Assembly (NCBI GenBank): GCA_965219165.1
Contig: CBDCMW010000002.1
Location: forward strand, 496,001-560,000
Length of the DNA stretch: 64,000 nucleotides
DNA from: Aldehydirespirator sp965219165
Lineage (GTDB): Bacteria > Actinomycetota > Acidimicrobiia > Acidimicrobiales > Aldehydirespiratoraceae
Reading direction: 5' to 3'
Shown here: one piece after another, positions 42,354-50,547 of the stretch
Numbering within the stretch: the stretch's first letter is position 1
Layout: every line of letters begins with the position of its first letter
Notes under the pieces: model-generated
What the model saw: the letters and a program-made list of their open reading frames with translations, nothing else
Databases searched by the model: none
What the model was told of the DNA's origin: nothing
Program-made: the position numbers and the translations under genes

Positions 42354-44717
42354 ATGAGCGCCACGCTGGAGCAGACCGAGTCGACAGCCGAAGCGCGACC
42401 CGACTACGCGGTCGTTGGCAAGCGAATCCCCAAGCTCGACGCCCCCGACAAGGTCACGGGGCGCACCACCTACGCCGACGACCTGAAGCTGAGCGGTCTG
42501 CTGACCGGCGCGATCAAGCGCAGCCCACATCCCCATGCCCGGATCCTGGGAATCGACACCTCCGCGGCCGAAGCCCTGCCGGGCGTATACGCGGTGATCC
42601 ACGCGGGCAACGTCACCCAGCGCCGCTTCGGGTTCGGGCACGACAACATCCCGCTCAAGGGCCGGGTGGTCCGCTGCATCGGTGACGAGGTGGCCGCGGT
42701 CGCAGCCGTGGACGCAGCGACTGCGCAGCGCGCCCTTGATCTGATCCATGTGGAGTACGAGCTGCTTCCCGCCGTGGACGACCCCTTCGAGGCACTGCTA
42801 CCCGGCGCGCCTCTGATCCACGACGAGCGCGACATCGAGGGCAACGTTTCGATGGAGTGGAACTTCCAGACTGGCGACCTGGCCGAGGCCGAGCGGCGTT
42901 CGGCGGTGATCGTTAGCGGCTCCTACTCGAGCCCGCAGGCCGCCCCGGCGCCCATCGAGACGCACGTGGTCATCGCCGACTTCGACGCCGAGGGCGGCCT
43001 GGAGGTCATCAGCCCGGTGCACATGGTGTTCATGTACCGCAAGGAGTTGGCCGACTGCCTCGGCCTCGACTGGCGGCGTATCACCGTGAGACAGCCCCCC
43101 GTGGGCGGCAGCTTCGGCGGCAAGATCGACATCGACGCCCACGACTTCATCGCGGTGATGCTCGCTCAGGCCGCCCGGCGCCCGGTCAAGCTGGCCATGA
43201 GCCGCGAGGAGGAGTTCATCGGCACCCGCACCCGCCAGCCGATCCACTTCAAGCTGCGCACCGGAGCCTCCGCCGACGGCACTCTGCAGTTCCGCCACGC
43301 CGAGGTCGTGTCAGACAACGGCGCGTACAACGCATGGGGCTCGCACGCTCTGATGGTGGCGATGAACACCGTCACATCCATGTACCGCGTCGACACGTCG
43401 CTGCTGAGGGCCAAGGTCGTCTACACCAACAAGAACTACGGCGGTTCCGTTAGAGGCTTCGGCAACCCCCAAGCCACCTTCGCCGTCGAGCAACAGATGG
43501 AGGAGCTGGCCGACGCCTTGGGCATGGACCCCATGGACCTGCGGCTCAGGAACGCCAACCGCTCCGGCGACGTCACCCCCCAGGGCTTGAAGATCACTTC
43601 CTGCGGGCTCAGCGAATGCCTGGAGGCTGTGCGGCGCAAGTCCGGCTGGGACCAGCGCCGGGGCAAGATGCGCAGCCAGCACCGGGGACTCGGCGCAGCG
43701 GCGTACATCCATGTCGGCGGCGGCGCCCGCATCTACGGGTCGGACGGCTGCGGGGCCATGATCAAGATCGACGACTCGGGACGGGTGGCCCTCATCTCGG
43801 GATCCTCAGAGCTCGGGCAGGGATCGGAGACCGCGCTCGCCATGATCGTGGCCGAGACGCTCGGTGTTCCCCTCGAAGCGATCAGCGTCAGCCACGACGA
43901 CACCGCCGTCAAGCCGTGGGACGTGGGCGTCCACGCCAGCCGCACCACCTTCGTAGCCGGCAACGCCGCCCGCATGGCCGCGGCCAGGGCCCGCGACGAG
44001 CTCCTGGAAGGGGCAGCCGAAGGGCTCGACCGTCCGGCCGAGTCGCTCACCATCCGAGACGGGATCATCTCAGTGCCCGACGAGCCCGAGGTGACCCTGC
44101 GCTACGAGAAGGCCGTACGCAGGCGGCTCTTGCGCGAGGGCAGCTCGATCATCATGACCTCGGCCTTCTACGACCCGCCCACGCAGCGCCAGGACGAGAA
44201 CTACATCGGCAACATCTCGGCCAGCTACGGGTTCGGAGCCCACGTGGCCGAGGTCGAGGTCGACCCCGACACCGGAATGGTGCGGATCCTCGGGCTGTGG
44301 GCCGCCCACGACGTGGGGCGGGCCATCAACCCCATGAGCTGCGAGGGCCAGATCGAGGGCGGCGCGGTCATGGGCATCGGCCTCGCCTTGAGCGAGGAAC
44401 TCCCCGTCGAGGACGGCCGGTTCCCAGCGCCCAACCTGCACGACTACGGCATGCCCACCGCGGTGGACGCCCCACCGATCGACGTGACCCTCATCGAGAC
44501 CGCCGACGAGCTCGGACCCTTCGGCGCTAAGGGGATCGGCGAGGGCGGCATCATCCTGCCGCCCGCCGCGATCGCCAATGCAGTGGCCGACGCGGTGGGC
44601 GTGCGACCCCGCTCCTACCCCATCCGGCCGTGGAAACTCCGCCGATGGATCGACGACGGCGAGGGCTCCCACATTGAGAAGAGCCCGCAAATCGAGCTCG
44701 CCGAGAACACGCTGTGA
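42354..44717 (+). CDS. Molybdenum hydroxylase large subunit (xanthine dehydrogenase/CO dehydrogenase family)
   Basis: 787 aa from ATG 42354, which has AGGAA eight bases upstream; ATG 42318 is possible. It binds the molybdopterin cofactor and substrate. KRIPKLDAPDKVTGRTTYADDL is the usual first block; VGGSFGGKIDIDAH, GGSVRGFGNPQATFAVEQ and GAKGIGEGG, with the catalytic Glu, identify the family. The CO-dehydrogenase loop with the special Cys (AYRCSFR) is absent: the equivalent is GSVRGFGNPQ, so it hydroxylates an organic substrate such as an N-heteroaromatic ring or aldehyde. First of three overlapping genes encoding large, FAD and Fe-S subunits. Confidence 0.92.
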   Translation: MSATLEQTESTAEARPDYAVVGKRIPKLDAPDKVTGRTTYADDLKLSGLLTGAIKRSPHPHARILGIDTSAAEALPGVYAVIHAGNVTQRRFGFGHDNIPLKGRVVRCIGDEVAAVAAVDAATAQRALDLIHVEYELLPAVDDPFEALLPGAPLIHDERDIEGNVSMEWNFQTGDLAEAERRSAVIVSGSYSSPQAAPAPIETHVVIADFDAEGGLEVISPVHMVFMYRKELADCLGLDWRRITVRQPPVGGSFGGKIDIDAHDFIAVMLAQAARRPVKLAMSREEEFIGTRTRQPIHFKLRTGASADGTLQFRHAEVVSDNGAYNAWGSHALMVAMNTVTSMYRVDTSLLRAKVVYTNKNYGGSVRGFGNPQATFAVEQQMEELADALGMDPMDLRLRNANRSGDVTPQGLKITSCGLSECLEAVRRKSGWDQRRGKMRSQHRGLGAAAYIHVGGGARIYGSDGCGAMIKIDDSGRVALISGSSELGQGSETALAMIVAETLGVPLEAISVSHDDTAVKPWDVGVHASRTTFVAGNAARMAAARARDELLEGAAEGLDRPAESLTIRDGIISVPDEPEVTLRYEKAVRRRLLREGSSIIMTSAFYDPPTQRQDENYIGNISASYGFGAHVAEVEVDPDTGMVRILGLWAAHDVGRAINPMSCEGQIEGGAVMGIGLALSEELPVEDGRFPAPNLHDYGMPTAVDAPPIDVTLIETADELGPFGAKGIGEGGIILPPAAIANAVADAVGVRPRSYPIRPWKLRRWIDDGEGSHIEKSPQIELAENTL

Positions 44718-45700
44718 GCGACTACTACCAGCCAGGGTCGGTGAGCGAGGCCGTGGCGATCCTGGCCGACACCCCGGATGCGACGATCATTGCGGGCGGC
44801 ACGGACCTGGTGATCGATCGCCGGCTCGGCCGCGCCGACCCGCAGGCGCCGCTGGTGGACGTGACCGGGCTAGACGAGCTCCGGGGTCTGCGATGGGACG
44901 GCGACGAACTCGCTATCGGCTCAGCCGCCACCATCAGACAAGTCGAATGCGATCCGACGGCCATAGCCCGCGCTCCTGCCCTCGCGGAGGCGGCCAGGGT
45001 CCTCGGCTCAGTGCAGATCCGCAACATGGCCACGCTGGGCGGCAACCTCTGCAACGCCTCACCCGCCGCAGAGATGGCCCCGACGCTGATGGCCCACGAC
45101 GCTGTCGCCACGGTTCACGGCCCCGACGGAACACGCCGCCAGCCTGTGGCCACCCTTGCTACCGGGCCCCGGACCACGAGCCTGGCTGCTGCTGAGATTC
45201 TGACGAGCGTGCGCCTGAGGGTCCCTCCCCACAGCGGCTCGTGCTATGTGCGCCAGACGGTCCGCTGGGCGATGGACCTCGCCGGAGTAGGGGTCGCTGC
45301 CTGGGTCCTGACCGACGGTGAGGGTGCCGAGGCGGCGGTCAAGGAGGCACGCCTGGCACTCGGCGCAGTAGCGCCCACCGCAGTGTTGGTGCCCGGACTT
45401 GATTTGCTGCTCGCTGGCCAACCGCTGACGGCGGGGCGGCTCGGCGCGGTGAGCGCCGCGGCGTCGGAAGCCTGCGAACCGATCAGCGACACCCGGGGAA
45501 CGGCCCGGCATCGCCGCCACGTCGCCGGAGTGCTGGCCGCCCGGGCCCTGTCGATCGCCTACGCCCGCGCCACCGGGCTCTGGCGAGGCGGGCTCGCACC
45601 CGTCAACGGGCAAGTCTCGGCTGGCGCTCCGTGGCCGCAGCCGCCACGGTGGCCCAGGGTCGAAGCGCCGGCAGCGACTCCTTCCGGAGCCCTGGCATGA
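44714..45700 (+). CDS. Molybdenum hydroxylase FAD-binding subunit
   Basis: 328 aa, GTG start overlapping the large-subunit stop. The FAD domain starts YYQPGSVSEAVAILAD and has IIAGGTDLVIDRR and the diagnostic ATLGGNLCNASPAAEMAPTLMA (TxGGN). The C-terminal CO-dehydrogenase flavoprotein domain (RQTVRWAMDLAGVGVAAWVL, ARLALGAVAPTAVLVPG) follows. It passes electrons from the 2Fe-2S subunit to the final acceptor. The last ~35 residues are Pro/Trp-rich and unlike relatives. Confidence 0.9.
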   Translation: MSDYYQPGSVSEAVAILADTPDATIIAGGTDLVIDRRLGRADPQAPLVDVTGLDELRGLRWDGDELAIGSAATIRQVECDPTAIARAPALAEAARVLGSVQIRNMATLGGNLCNASPAAEMAPTLMAHDAVATVHGPDGTRRQPVATLATGPRTTSLAAAEILTSVRLRVPPHSGSCYVRQTVRWAMDLAGVGVAAWVLTDGEGAEAAVKEARLALGAVAPTAVLVPGLDLLLAGQPLTAGRLGAVSAAASEACEPISDTRGTARHRRHVAGVLAARALSIAYARATGLWRGGLAPVNGQVSAGAPWPQPPRWPRVEAPAATPSGALA

Positions 45701-46164
45701 GGATGAGCATCACCGTCAACGGCGATCCCGTGGTCCAGCAGGTCGACCCATGCGACACCCTGTTGTCGCTGCTGCGCGAGCAGCTTCATCTCACGGGCAC
45801 CAAATGGGGGTGCCTCACCGGGGACTGCGGCGCATGCACCGTGATCGTCGACGGCAGATCAGTGGTGTCGTGCCTGCAGACCGTCGGGCAGATCGACGGA
45901 GCCGACATCACCACCATCGAGGGCATCGCAGGACGCGGGCAGGTGATGAACGACCTGCAGTCGGCCTTCGTCGCCCACGGCGCCGCACAGTGCGGGTTCT
46001 GCACACCGGGCATGGTGGTGGCTGCCGAGCAGTTGCTGCGCGACGGCGTAGAGCCGGACCAGGCCGCCATCCGTGAGGGTCTCGCCGGGAATCTCTGCCG
46101 CTGCACCGGCTACAGCAAGATCATCGACGCGGTCGTGTCAGTGTCCCGTTCCCGAATGGCCTGA
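45697..46164 (+). CDS. Molybdenum hydroxylase 2Fe-2S subunit
   Basis: 155 aa from ATG 45697, overlapping the FAD gene by ATGA. The plant-type 2Fe-2S domain has KWGCLTGDCGACTVIVDG and VVSCLQ; the second, helical cluster domain has QCGFCTPGMV and GNLCRCTGYSKI. All eight Cys are present. It carries electrons between the molybdenum centre and FAD. Completes the three-subunit enzyme. Confidence 0.94.
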   Translation: MRMSITVNGDPVVQQVDPCDTLLSLLREQLHLTGTKWGCLTGDCGACTVIVDGRSVVSCLQTVGQIDGADITTIEGIAGRGQVMNDLQSAFVAHGAAQCGFCTPGMVVAAEQLLRDGVEPDQAAIREGLAGNLCRCTGYSKIIDAVVSVSRSRMA

Positions 46165-46256
46165 AGAGCGGCGATGCGCCTCCCGTCCGTGCGCTCGCAG
46201 CGAAACCAACTGCATCTCGGAGCACCGGTGACGGTCGTATGAGGCGCGGCCCAACC

Positions 46257-47744
46257 ATGAGTGTGAGCATCTCCCACTGGATCGATCACTGGGCACGCTG
46301 GACACCGCAGCGGACCGCCGTTGTCTCCGACGGCGAGGAAGTGTCATACGCAGAGCTCGCCAACCGGGTCCGTGGCATGACGGCCCTCCTAGACAGCCGC
46401 GGGGTGGACGTGGGCGACCGAGTCGCGGTCTGTGCCTTCAATCGCATCGAGGTGCTGGAACTGCTCTTCGCCTGCGGTCATCTCGGAGCGATCCTGGTCC
46501 CCGTCAACAATCGACTGACAGCCTCCGAGGTCCGCTGGCAGCTTGAGGATTGCCAGCCCTCGACAATGCTCGCCGATCACACACTCAAGGACATGGTCCG
46601 TAGTGCCGGCCGCGAACCGGAGGATCTCGACGAGTTCGCTTCTCATGCCCGCGCCAACCGGACCAGGGACGCCGATCCAGGCCTCGGCGAGCGAGGCAGT
46701 GCTGAGGACTCGCTGTTGCTGGTGTACACGTCGGGCACGACCGGGACGCCCAAGGGGGCGGTGCTGTCGCAACGGTCGTTTCACTACACCGTCCTCAACG
46801 GTGTTGCTCACGAGGGGTTCGGCACCGGCTCGATCGTCGCATCGGTCCTTCCCCTGTTCCATGTGGGCGGCCTCAACATCCAGACCGTCCCCTGCCTGTT
46901 CGCGGGGGGCACGGTCGTACTCGCCGACAGGTTCGATCCTGACGGCCTCGTCGCGATCATGCGCCGTCACCGTCCAACGCACCTGCTGCTGGTGCCGGCC
47001 GCGATGGAGGCGCTGCTCGACGGCGCGTCGTTGACTCCGGCAGACCTCAGCTCGCTGGGTGCTCTCAACTGCGGGTCCTCGGTCGTACCGGAGGAACTCA
47101 TCCGGCGCTTCAACGCCCTCGGTGTGCGGGTCGTACAGGTCTACGGGGCGACCGAGACCGGCCCTACGGCCGTCGTGCTCGACTACGAGGACGCCGACCA
47201 GGTCGGTTCCTGCGGAAAGCCGGCACGACATTGCGACCTTCGGATCGTCGATCCCGCCGGAGCGGACGTCGCGCCGGGAGACACCGGGGAGCTCTGGCTC
47301 CGGGGTCCCAACCTGTTCACCCACTACTGGAACCATCCCGACGAGACGGAGCGCGCCTTCACCGACGGGTGGTACCGGACCGGCGACCTCGGCCGCGCCG
47401 ACGAGCACGGATTCGTGTACATCACCGGACGCATACGCGAGCTCATCATCTCCGGCGGCGAGAACATCTATCCAGCAGAGGTCGAGAGGGTGCTCAGCGA
47501 GCATCCCGCAGTGGCACAGGCAGCCGTCACCGGCCGCCCTGACGCCCGCTGGGGGGAAGTGCCCGTGGCGTTCGTGGTGCCCCAGCCCGGAGAACCGCTT
47601 GAGACCGAGTCCCTCGAGCAGTGGTGCGCGCACCGGCTCGCCCGCTACAAGCGGCCCCGCGAGTGGATCTTCGTCGACGATCTGCCCCGCACGTCGCTGG
47701 GCAAGGTGAGAAAGCACATGCTCCCCACCGTTCCGGCAAGGTGA
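46257..47744 (+). CDS. AMP-forming acyl-CoA synthetase/ligase
   Basis: 495 aa from ATG 46257. Adenylation-enzyme motifs: LLVYTSGTTGTPKGAVLSQ (P-loop), GATETGPTAVV, TGDLGRADEHGFVYITGRIRELIISGGENIYPAEVE and the terminal PRTSLGKVRKH with the catalytic Lys. It activates a carboxylic acid to its CoA thioester. It sits 92 bp after the molybdenum hydroxylase genes, so it may activate a ring-hydroxylated aromatic acid or a ring-cleavage product; substrate unknown. Its last codons lie in the first unit of a tandem repeat. Confidence 0.9.
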   Translation: MSVSISHWIDHWARWTPQRTAVVSDGEEVSYAELANRVRGMTALLDSRGVDVGDRVAVCAFNRIEVLELLFACGHLGAILVPVNNRLTASEVRWQLEDCQPSTMLADHTLKDMVRSAGREPEDLDEFASHARANRTRDADPGLGERGSAEDSLLLVYTSGTTGTPKGAVLSQRSFHYTVLNGVAHEGFGTGSIVASVLPLFHVGGLNIQTVPCLFAGGTVVLADRFDPDGLVAIMRRHRPTHLLLVPAAMEALLDGASLTPADLSSLGALNCGSSVVPEELIRRFNALGVRVVQVYGATETGPTAVVLDYEDADQVGSCGKPARHCDLRIVDPAGADVAPGDTGELWLRGPNLFTHYWNHPDETERAFTDGWYRTGDLGRADEHGFVYITGRIRELIISGGENIYPAEVERVLSEHPAVAQAAVTGRPDARWGEVPVAFVVPQPGEPLETESLEQWCAHRLARYKRPREWIFVDDLPRTSLGKVRKHMLPTVPAR

Positions 47745-47870
47745 CACGGCCCATGCTCCCCACCGTTCCGGCAAGGTGACACGGCCCATGCTGAGCGCCG
47801 TTCCGGCGAGGTGACACGGCCCATGCTCCCCACCGTTCCGGCGAAGTGACACGGCCCATGCTGAGCACCG
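47717..47870. repeat. 35-bp tandem repeat array, about 4.4 units
   Basis: Units beginning CATGCT(CCCCACC/GAGCGCC)GTTCCGG and ending GGTGACACGGC start at 47717, 47752, 47787, 47822 and 47857, all exactly 35 bp apart. Two sub-types alternate in part (CTCCCC against CTGAGC). The array begins inside the ligase gene and fills the space before the ArsR gene. There are no spacers, so it is not CRISPR. Confidence 0.93.
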
Positions 47871-47920
47871 ATGTGGCATCATGTGTGCGCAAGTATTGAC
47901 AGACAGACACAGGAGGCGCG

Positions 47921-48283
47921 ATGGCCCCCTCCGACAGTGACGCCATCTTCTCAGCTCTTGCAGATCCCACCCGTCGCGCCATCCTCAGTCTCATCGGCGA
48001 GCACGAGGAGCTCACCGCGGGCGAGATCGCCGCCCACTTCGACTCTCTGGGACGCACCGCGGTGTCGTCGCACCTGCGCATACTCCGCCTCGCCGGGTTG
48101 GTGAAGGAGCGCCGCGACGGCCGGTTCCGGCACTACTCGGTCACCTCGACTCCGGCCGACGCGGTGGTGGCCTTCCTGACTTCTGTGTACCAGAACTCCC
48201 TAGAACAGCTCGCGTCGGCCGTGCAGGGTGTCTCCGCGGCGGGGGACGTCCCCTCCGACCGGGCCGACGAGCGCAGCGCCTGA
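47921..48283 (+). CDS. ArsR-family winged-helix regulator
   Basis: 120 aa. DAIFSALADPTRRAILSLIGEHEELTAGEIAAHFDSLGRTAVSSHLRILRLAGLVKERRDGRFRHYSV is the ArsR/SmtB helix-turn-helix of the metal-independent type that is often paired with SRPBCC proteins. No metal-binding Cys motif. ACAGGAGG precedes the ATG. The next gene begins with an SRPBCC domain 10 bp later, so the pair probably forms one regulatory unit for the uptake and degradation genes. Confidence 0.88.
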   Translation: MAPSDSDAIFSALADPTRRAILSLIGEHEELTAGEIAAHFDSLGRTAVSSHLRILRLAGLVKERRDGRFRHYSVTSTPADAVVAFLTSVYQNSLEQLASAVQGVSAAGDVPSDRADERSA

Positions 48284-48293
48284 CTTCAGCGCC

Positions 48294-49733
48294 GTGGGTG
48301 AGCTCGTCCTGAACAACGAGATGCGGCTGGAGGCCTGCCCCAGTGAGCTGTTCGCGCTCTTCGGCCGGGGCGATCCTTCGCTGGGCTGGCTGTTCGGGTC
48401 CGAGGCGCCCCTGCTAAGGCCCGGCTCGCTGGTCCGGCTGGTGCTTCCCCTCGGCGGTCTGGCCCGCTCGCCCGGAACTGCCAGGGTCCTGTCGTTCCAG
48501 CCGAACCGTCGCATCGATCTGGTGCACGAGACACCGTGGGCGGGCCGGGTCGTGTGCCGCTTCGACCCTGTTGACGGCGGAGGCACGCGGATTCGAGTCC
48601 GCGTAATGATCGACGACGGTGAAGTGGCTCGGCTGGGCGCCGAGCTGGGGCTGCTCGACGGCTACGAGGCGGGAGTGCGGGAGGTGCCGCTGGGGCTGCT
48701 CATCTCCCTGTCGGGACCCGCCGGGATCCTCGGTCGCTCGACGGTCAACTGCGCACAGCTCGCCGTCGAGGAGATCAACGCAGACGGCGGAGTGATGGGC
48801 CGCACCGTCAGACTCGTCGTGGGCGACGACTCCACCGACCCAGGCATCGGAGCGATCGCCATGCGCCGCCTGTGCCGCACCCCCGGCCTCGCCGCCGTGG
48901 TCGGCATGCACTCCTCGGCCACGTACGCGGTCACCGCCCCCATGGCGGTGGCGGAGGGCATCCCGTACCTGTACACGCCCACCAGCGAGCCGACGGCGGC
49001 GCATCGGTTGCTGGTGCGTTTCGGCGAGACGCCCCTGGACCAGCTCCACCGGGCCCTGCCCCGAATGGCCGCGCAAACCGGAGGATCCCGCTGGTTCCTG
49101 GCTGGCAACGACTACTCGTGGCCCCGAGCGATAGGCGCAACGGCGAGGGCTGTTATCGAGCGCATGGGCGGCCACGTCGCCGGCGAGGGCTACCTGCCGC
49201 TGGGATCGCAGAGCTTCGAGCCCGTGCTCACCGCGATCCAGCGGAGCGGAGTCGACCATGTGGTGTCGAGCTTCGTGGGTCAGGACCATGTCGGCTTCCA
49301 GCGCGACTTTGCCGCATACGGCCTGCGAGAGAACATCCGAACGTTCGCCCCGCTCATGGACGACGCCGTCGTGGAGCATCTCGGTGAGTCCGGCGAGGGC
49401 ACCTGGAACGCGCTCGGCTATTTCGTCGCGCTCGACACTTCAGAGAACCGCGAGTTCCTCCACCGCTACTCGGACCGCTTCGGCTCCTGCTCCCCACCCG
49501 TCTCGGCCGCCGCTGAAGGCGTGTACGAAGCGATCCACACCTGGTCCCGCGCCTGCCGGGCCGGCGGGGGTGTGGAGCCGACCGCGATGTTGAGCGGCTT
49601 GCGCAGATCCCGGTTCAAGGGCCCCCGGCGCTGCACGCGAGGCGGCTCACTGAAGTCCCTGCTCCTCGGCGAGGCGACACGCTCCGGCGTGCGGGTGCTC
49701 GACGAGCTACCCGCCGCCAACCAAGCCTCCTAG
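48294..49733 (+). CDS. SRPBCC domain fused to a periplasmic-binding-protein (AmiC/urea type) domain, cytosolic
   Basis: 479 aa from GTG 48294; an ATG at 48228 would overlap the ArsR gene. Residues ~2-120 resemble an AHSA1/SRPBCC fold (ELVLNNEMRLEACPSELFALFG ... RVLSFQPNRRIDLVHETPWAGRVVCRFDPVDGGGTRIRVRVMID). Residues ~135-455 are a type 1 periplasmic binding domain (VPLGLLISLSGPAGILGRSTVNCAQLAVEEINADGGVMGR ... RWFLAGNDYSWPR). No signal peptide exists, so it stays inside the cell like the amide sensor AmiC. The binding domain clearly resembles the importer's lipoprotein encoded at 50548-51960. It is probably an intracellular sensor of the same ligand; how it speaks to ArsR is unknown. Confidence 0.8.
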   Translation: MGELVLNNEMRLEACPSELFALFGRGDPSLGWLFGSEAPLLRPGSLVRLVLPLGGLARSPGTARVLSFQPNRRIDLVHETPWAGRVVCRFDPVDGGGTRIRVRVMIDDGEVARLGAELGLLDGYEAGVREVPLGLLISLSGPAGILGRSTVNCAQLAVEEINADGGVMGRTVRLVVGDDSTDPGIGAIAMRRLCRTPGLAAVVGMHSSATYAVTAPMAVAEGIPYLYTPTSEPTAAHRLLVRFGETPLDQLHRALPRMAAQTGGSRWFLAGNDYSWPRAIGATARAVIERMGGHVAGEGYLPLGSQSFEPVLTAIQRSGVDHVVSSFVGQDHVGFQRDFAAYGLRENIRTFAPLMDDAVVEHLGESGEGTWNALGYFVALDTSENREFLHRYSDRFGSCSPPVSAAAEGVYEAIHTWSRACRAGGGVEPTAMLSGLRRSRFKGPRRCTRGGSLKSLLLGEATRSGVRVLDELPAANQAS

Positions 49734-49804
49734 CTGCTGCCGCTCTGCCCCCAAGGGTCGGGGCGTCCGCCCGATCCGCCCAAGCGGATCGCCGAGGGCG
49801 GGTG

Positions 49805-50182
49805 CTACCAGTGGTGCACTCGCGGCGCCCTGGCGCCGAGATGAGATGTGAGTGACAGGAAGTCGAGCGCATCCGCGGTGACGATGCTGTCTTGGAGGCG
49901 TACGGCGAGCGCCACGATGTGCGCGTCGACAACGTCAGAGGTCTCGGACCTAAGCAGTATCCCGCCAACCACGCGGGCATCGACGAGGGTGAAATCGTGC
50001 ACCTCGACCGTCTCGAGGAACCGAGCCAATCTGGCCTGCTGGCTGTCGTCGCGCCACACCTGCGCGACGACAGGGGCCGATGTGCGCAACACCGCGCCCT
50101 CCTCAAGTGAAGCGGTCAGAAAGGACTGGGCTGCTCGCTCACCTCGGTCGACTGCTACGAGCACTCCGGCATCGAGGATCAC
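49805..50182 (-). CDS. PIN-domain toxin (VapC-like)
   Basis: 125 aa from GTG 50182, which overlaps the antitoxin stop as GTGA. The PIN fold has VILDAGVLVAVDRGERAA (first Asp), a central helix with APVVAQVWRD, then SDVVDAHIVALAV (Asp) and SIVTADALDFLSL (Asp), the acidic cluster that binds Mg. PIN toxins cut RNA. It lies with its antitoxin on the opposite strand within the catabolic locus, between the sensor and the importer genes, so it looks inserted. Confidence 0.8.
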   Translation of the reverse strand: MILDAGVLVAVDRGERAAQSFLTASLEEGAVLRTSAPVVAQVWRDDSQQARLARFLETVEVHDFTLVDARVVGGILLRSETSDVVDAHIVALAVRLQDSIVTADALDFLSLTSHLGARAPRVHHW

Positions 50183-50415
50183 GGAGTGAAGTAGCGGCGG
50201 CGCATGGCAGCCACGTCTTCGGGATCCGGCGGGCCTGCCTCCTCGGCCCATTCGCGCAGGAACTCGCGCAGCGCCTTGCGTTGGCCGCTCTCGCGTGCCA
50301 ACAGCAGGAGGCCGCGCCGGATGGCTCCCGTTTGACTGCCGTACTCATCGGCAAGCTCGGACAGAAGCTCGCGTTCTTCCTCGCTGAGGCGGACCGTGGT
50401 CGTAGCGCTCACAGT
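50179..50415 (-). CDS. Antitoxin of the PIN toxin (ribbon-helix-helix-like)
   Basis: 78 aa from GTG 50415. SATTTVRLSEEERELLSELADEYGSQTGAIRRGLLLLARE has the strand-helix-helix layout of CopG/RHH proteins (TTTVRLSEEE strand, helix, G-S-x-T-x-A-I-R-R). The C-terminal REFLREWAEEAGPPDPEDVAAMRRRYF would wrap the toxin. Coupled by GTGA to the PIN gene, as in VapBC operons. Confidence 0.75.
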   Translation of the reverse strand, partial: TVSATTTVRLSEEERELLSELADEYGSQTGAIRRGLLLLARESGQRKALREFLREWAEEAGPPDPEDVAAMRRRYFTP

Positions 50416-50422
50416 CCAAGAT

Positions 50423-50442
50423 TGTAGCACGACCGTGCTACA
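50423..50442 (-). promoter_or_regulatory. Operator of the PIN/RHH toxin-antitoxin pair
   Basis: TGTAGCAC-GACC-GTGCTACA is a perfect 8-4-8 palindrome eight bases upstream of the antitoxin start codon. It is the expected autoregulatory site of an RHH antitoxin. Confidence 0.65.
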
Positions 50443-50485
50443 AGACACTGGCCACCGGCTTCTGTAGTGACATCTCCTCCGGGAC

Positions 50486-50514
50486 TTGACCGCGCCCCCC
50501 CTATGCGACAATAT
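50486..50514 (+). promoter_or_regulatory. Candidate promoter of the importer operon
   Basis: TTGACC (50486-50491), a 17-bp spacer and CAATAT (50509-50514) precede the binding-protein gene. GACA-ATA-TGTC overlaps the -10 and could be an operator. TAGGAGG lies seven bases before the ATG. Confidence 0.45.
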
Positions 50515-50547
50515 GTCAATAACTGCTCACATATAGGAGGGCTTGTC

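Noticed and set aside
43616..44530. 304-codon + strand frame inside the molybdenum hydroxylase gene
   Set aside because: Arg/Gly/Pro-rich out-of-frame translation of a gene with clear family motifs.
47717..47870. Possible CRISPR array
   Set aside because: Units are directly adjacent with no unique spacers and no cas genes are present.
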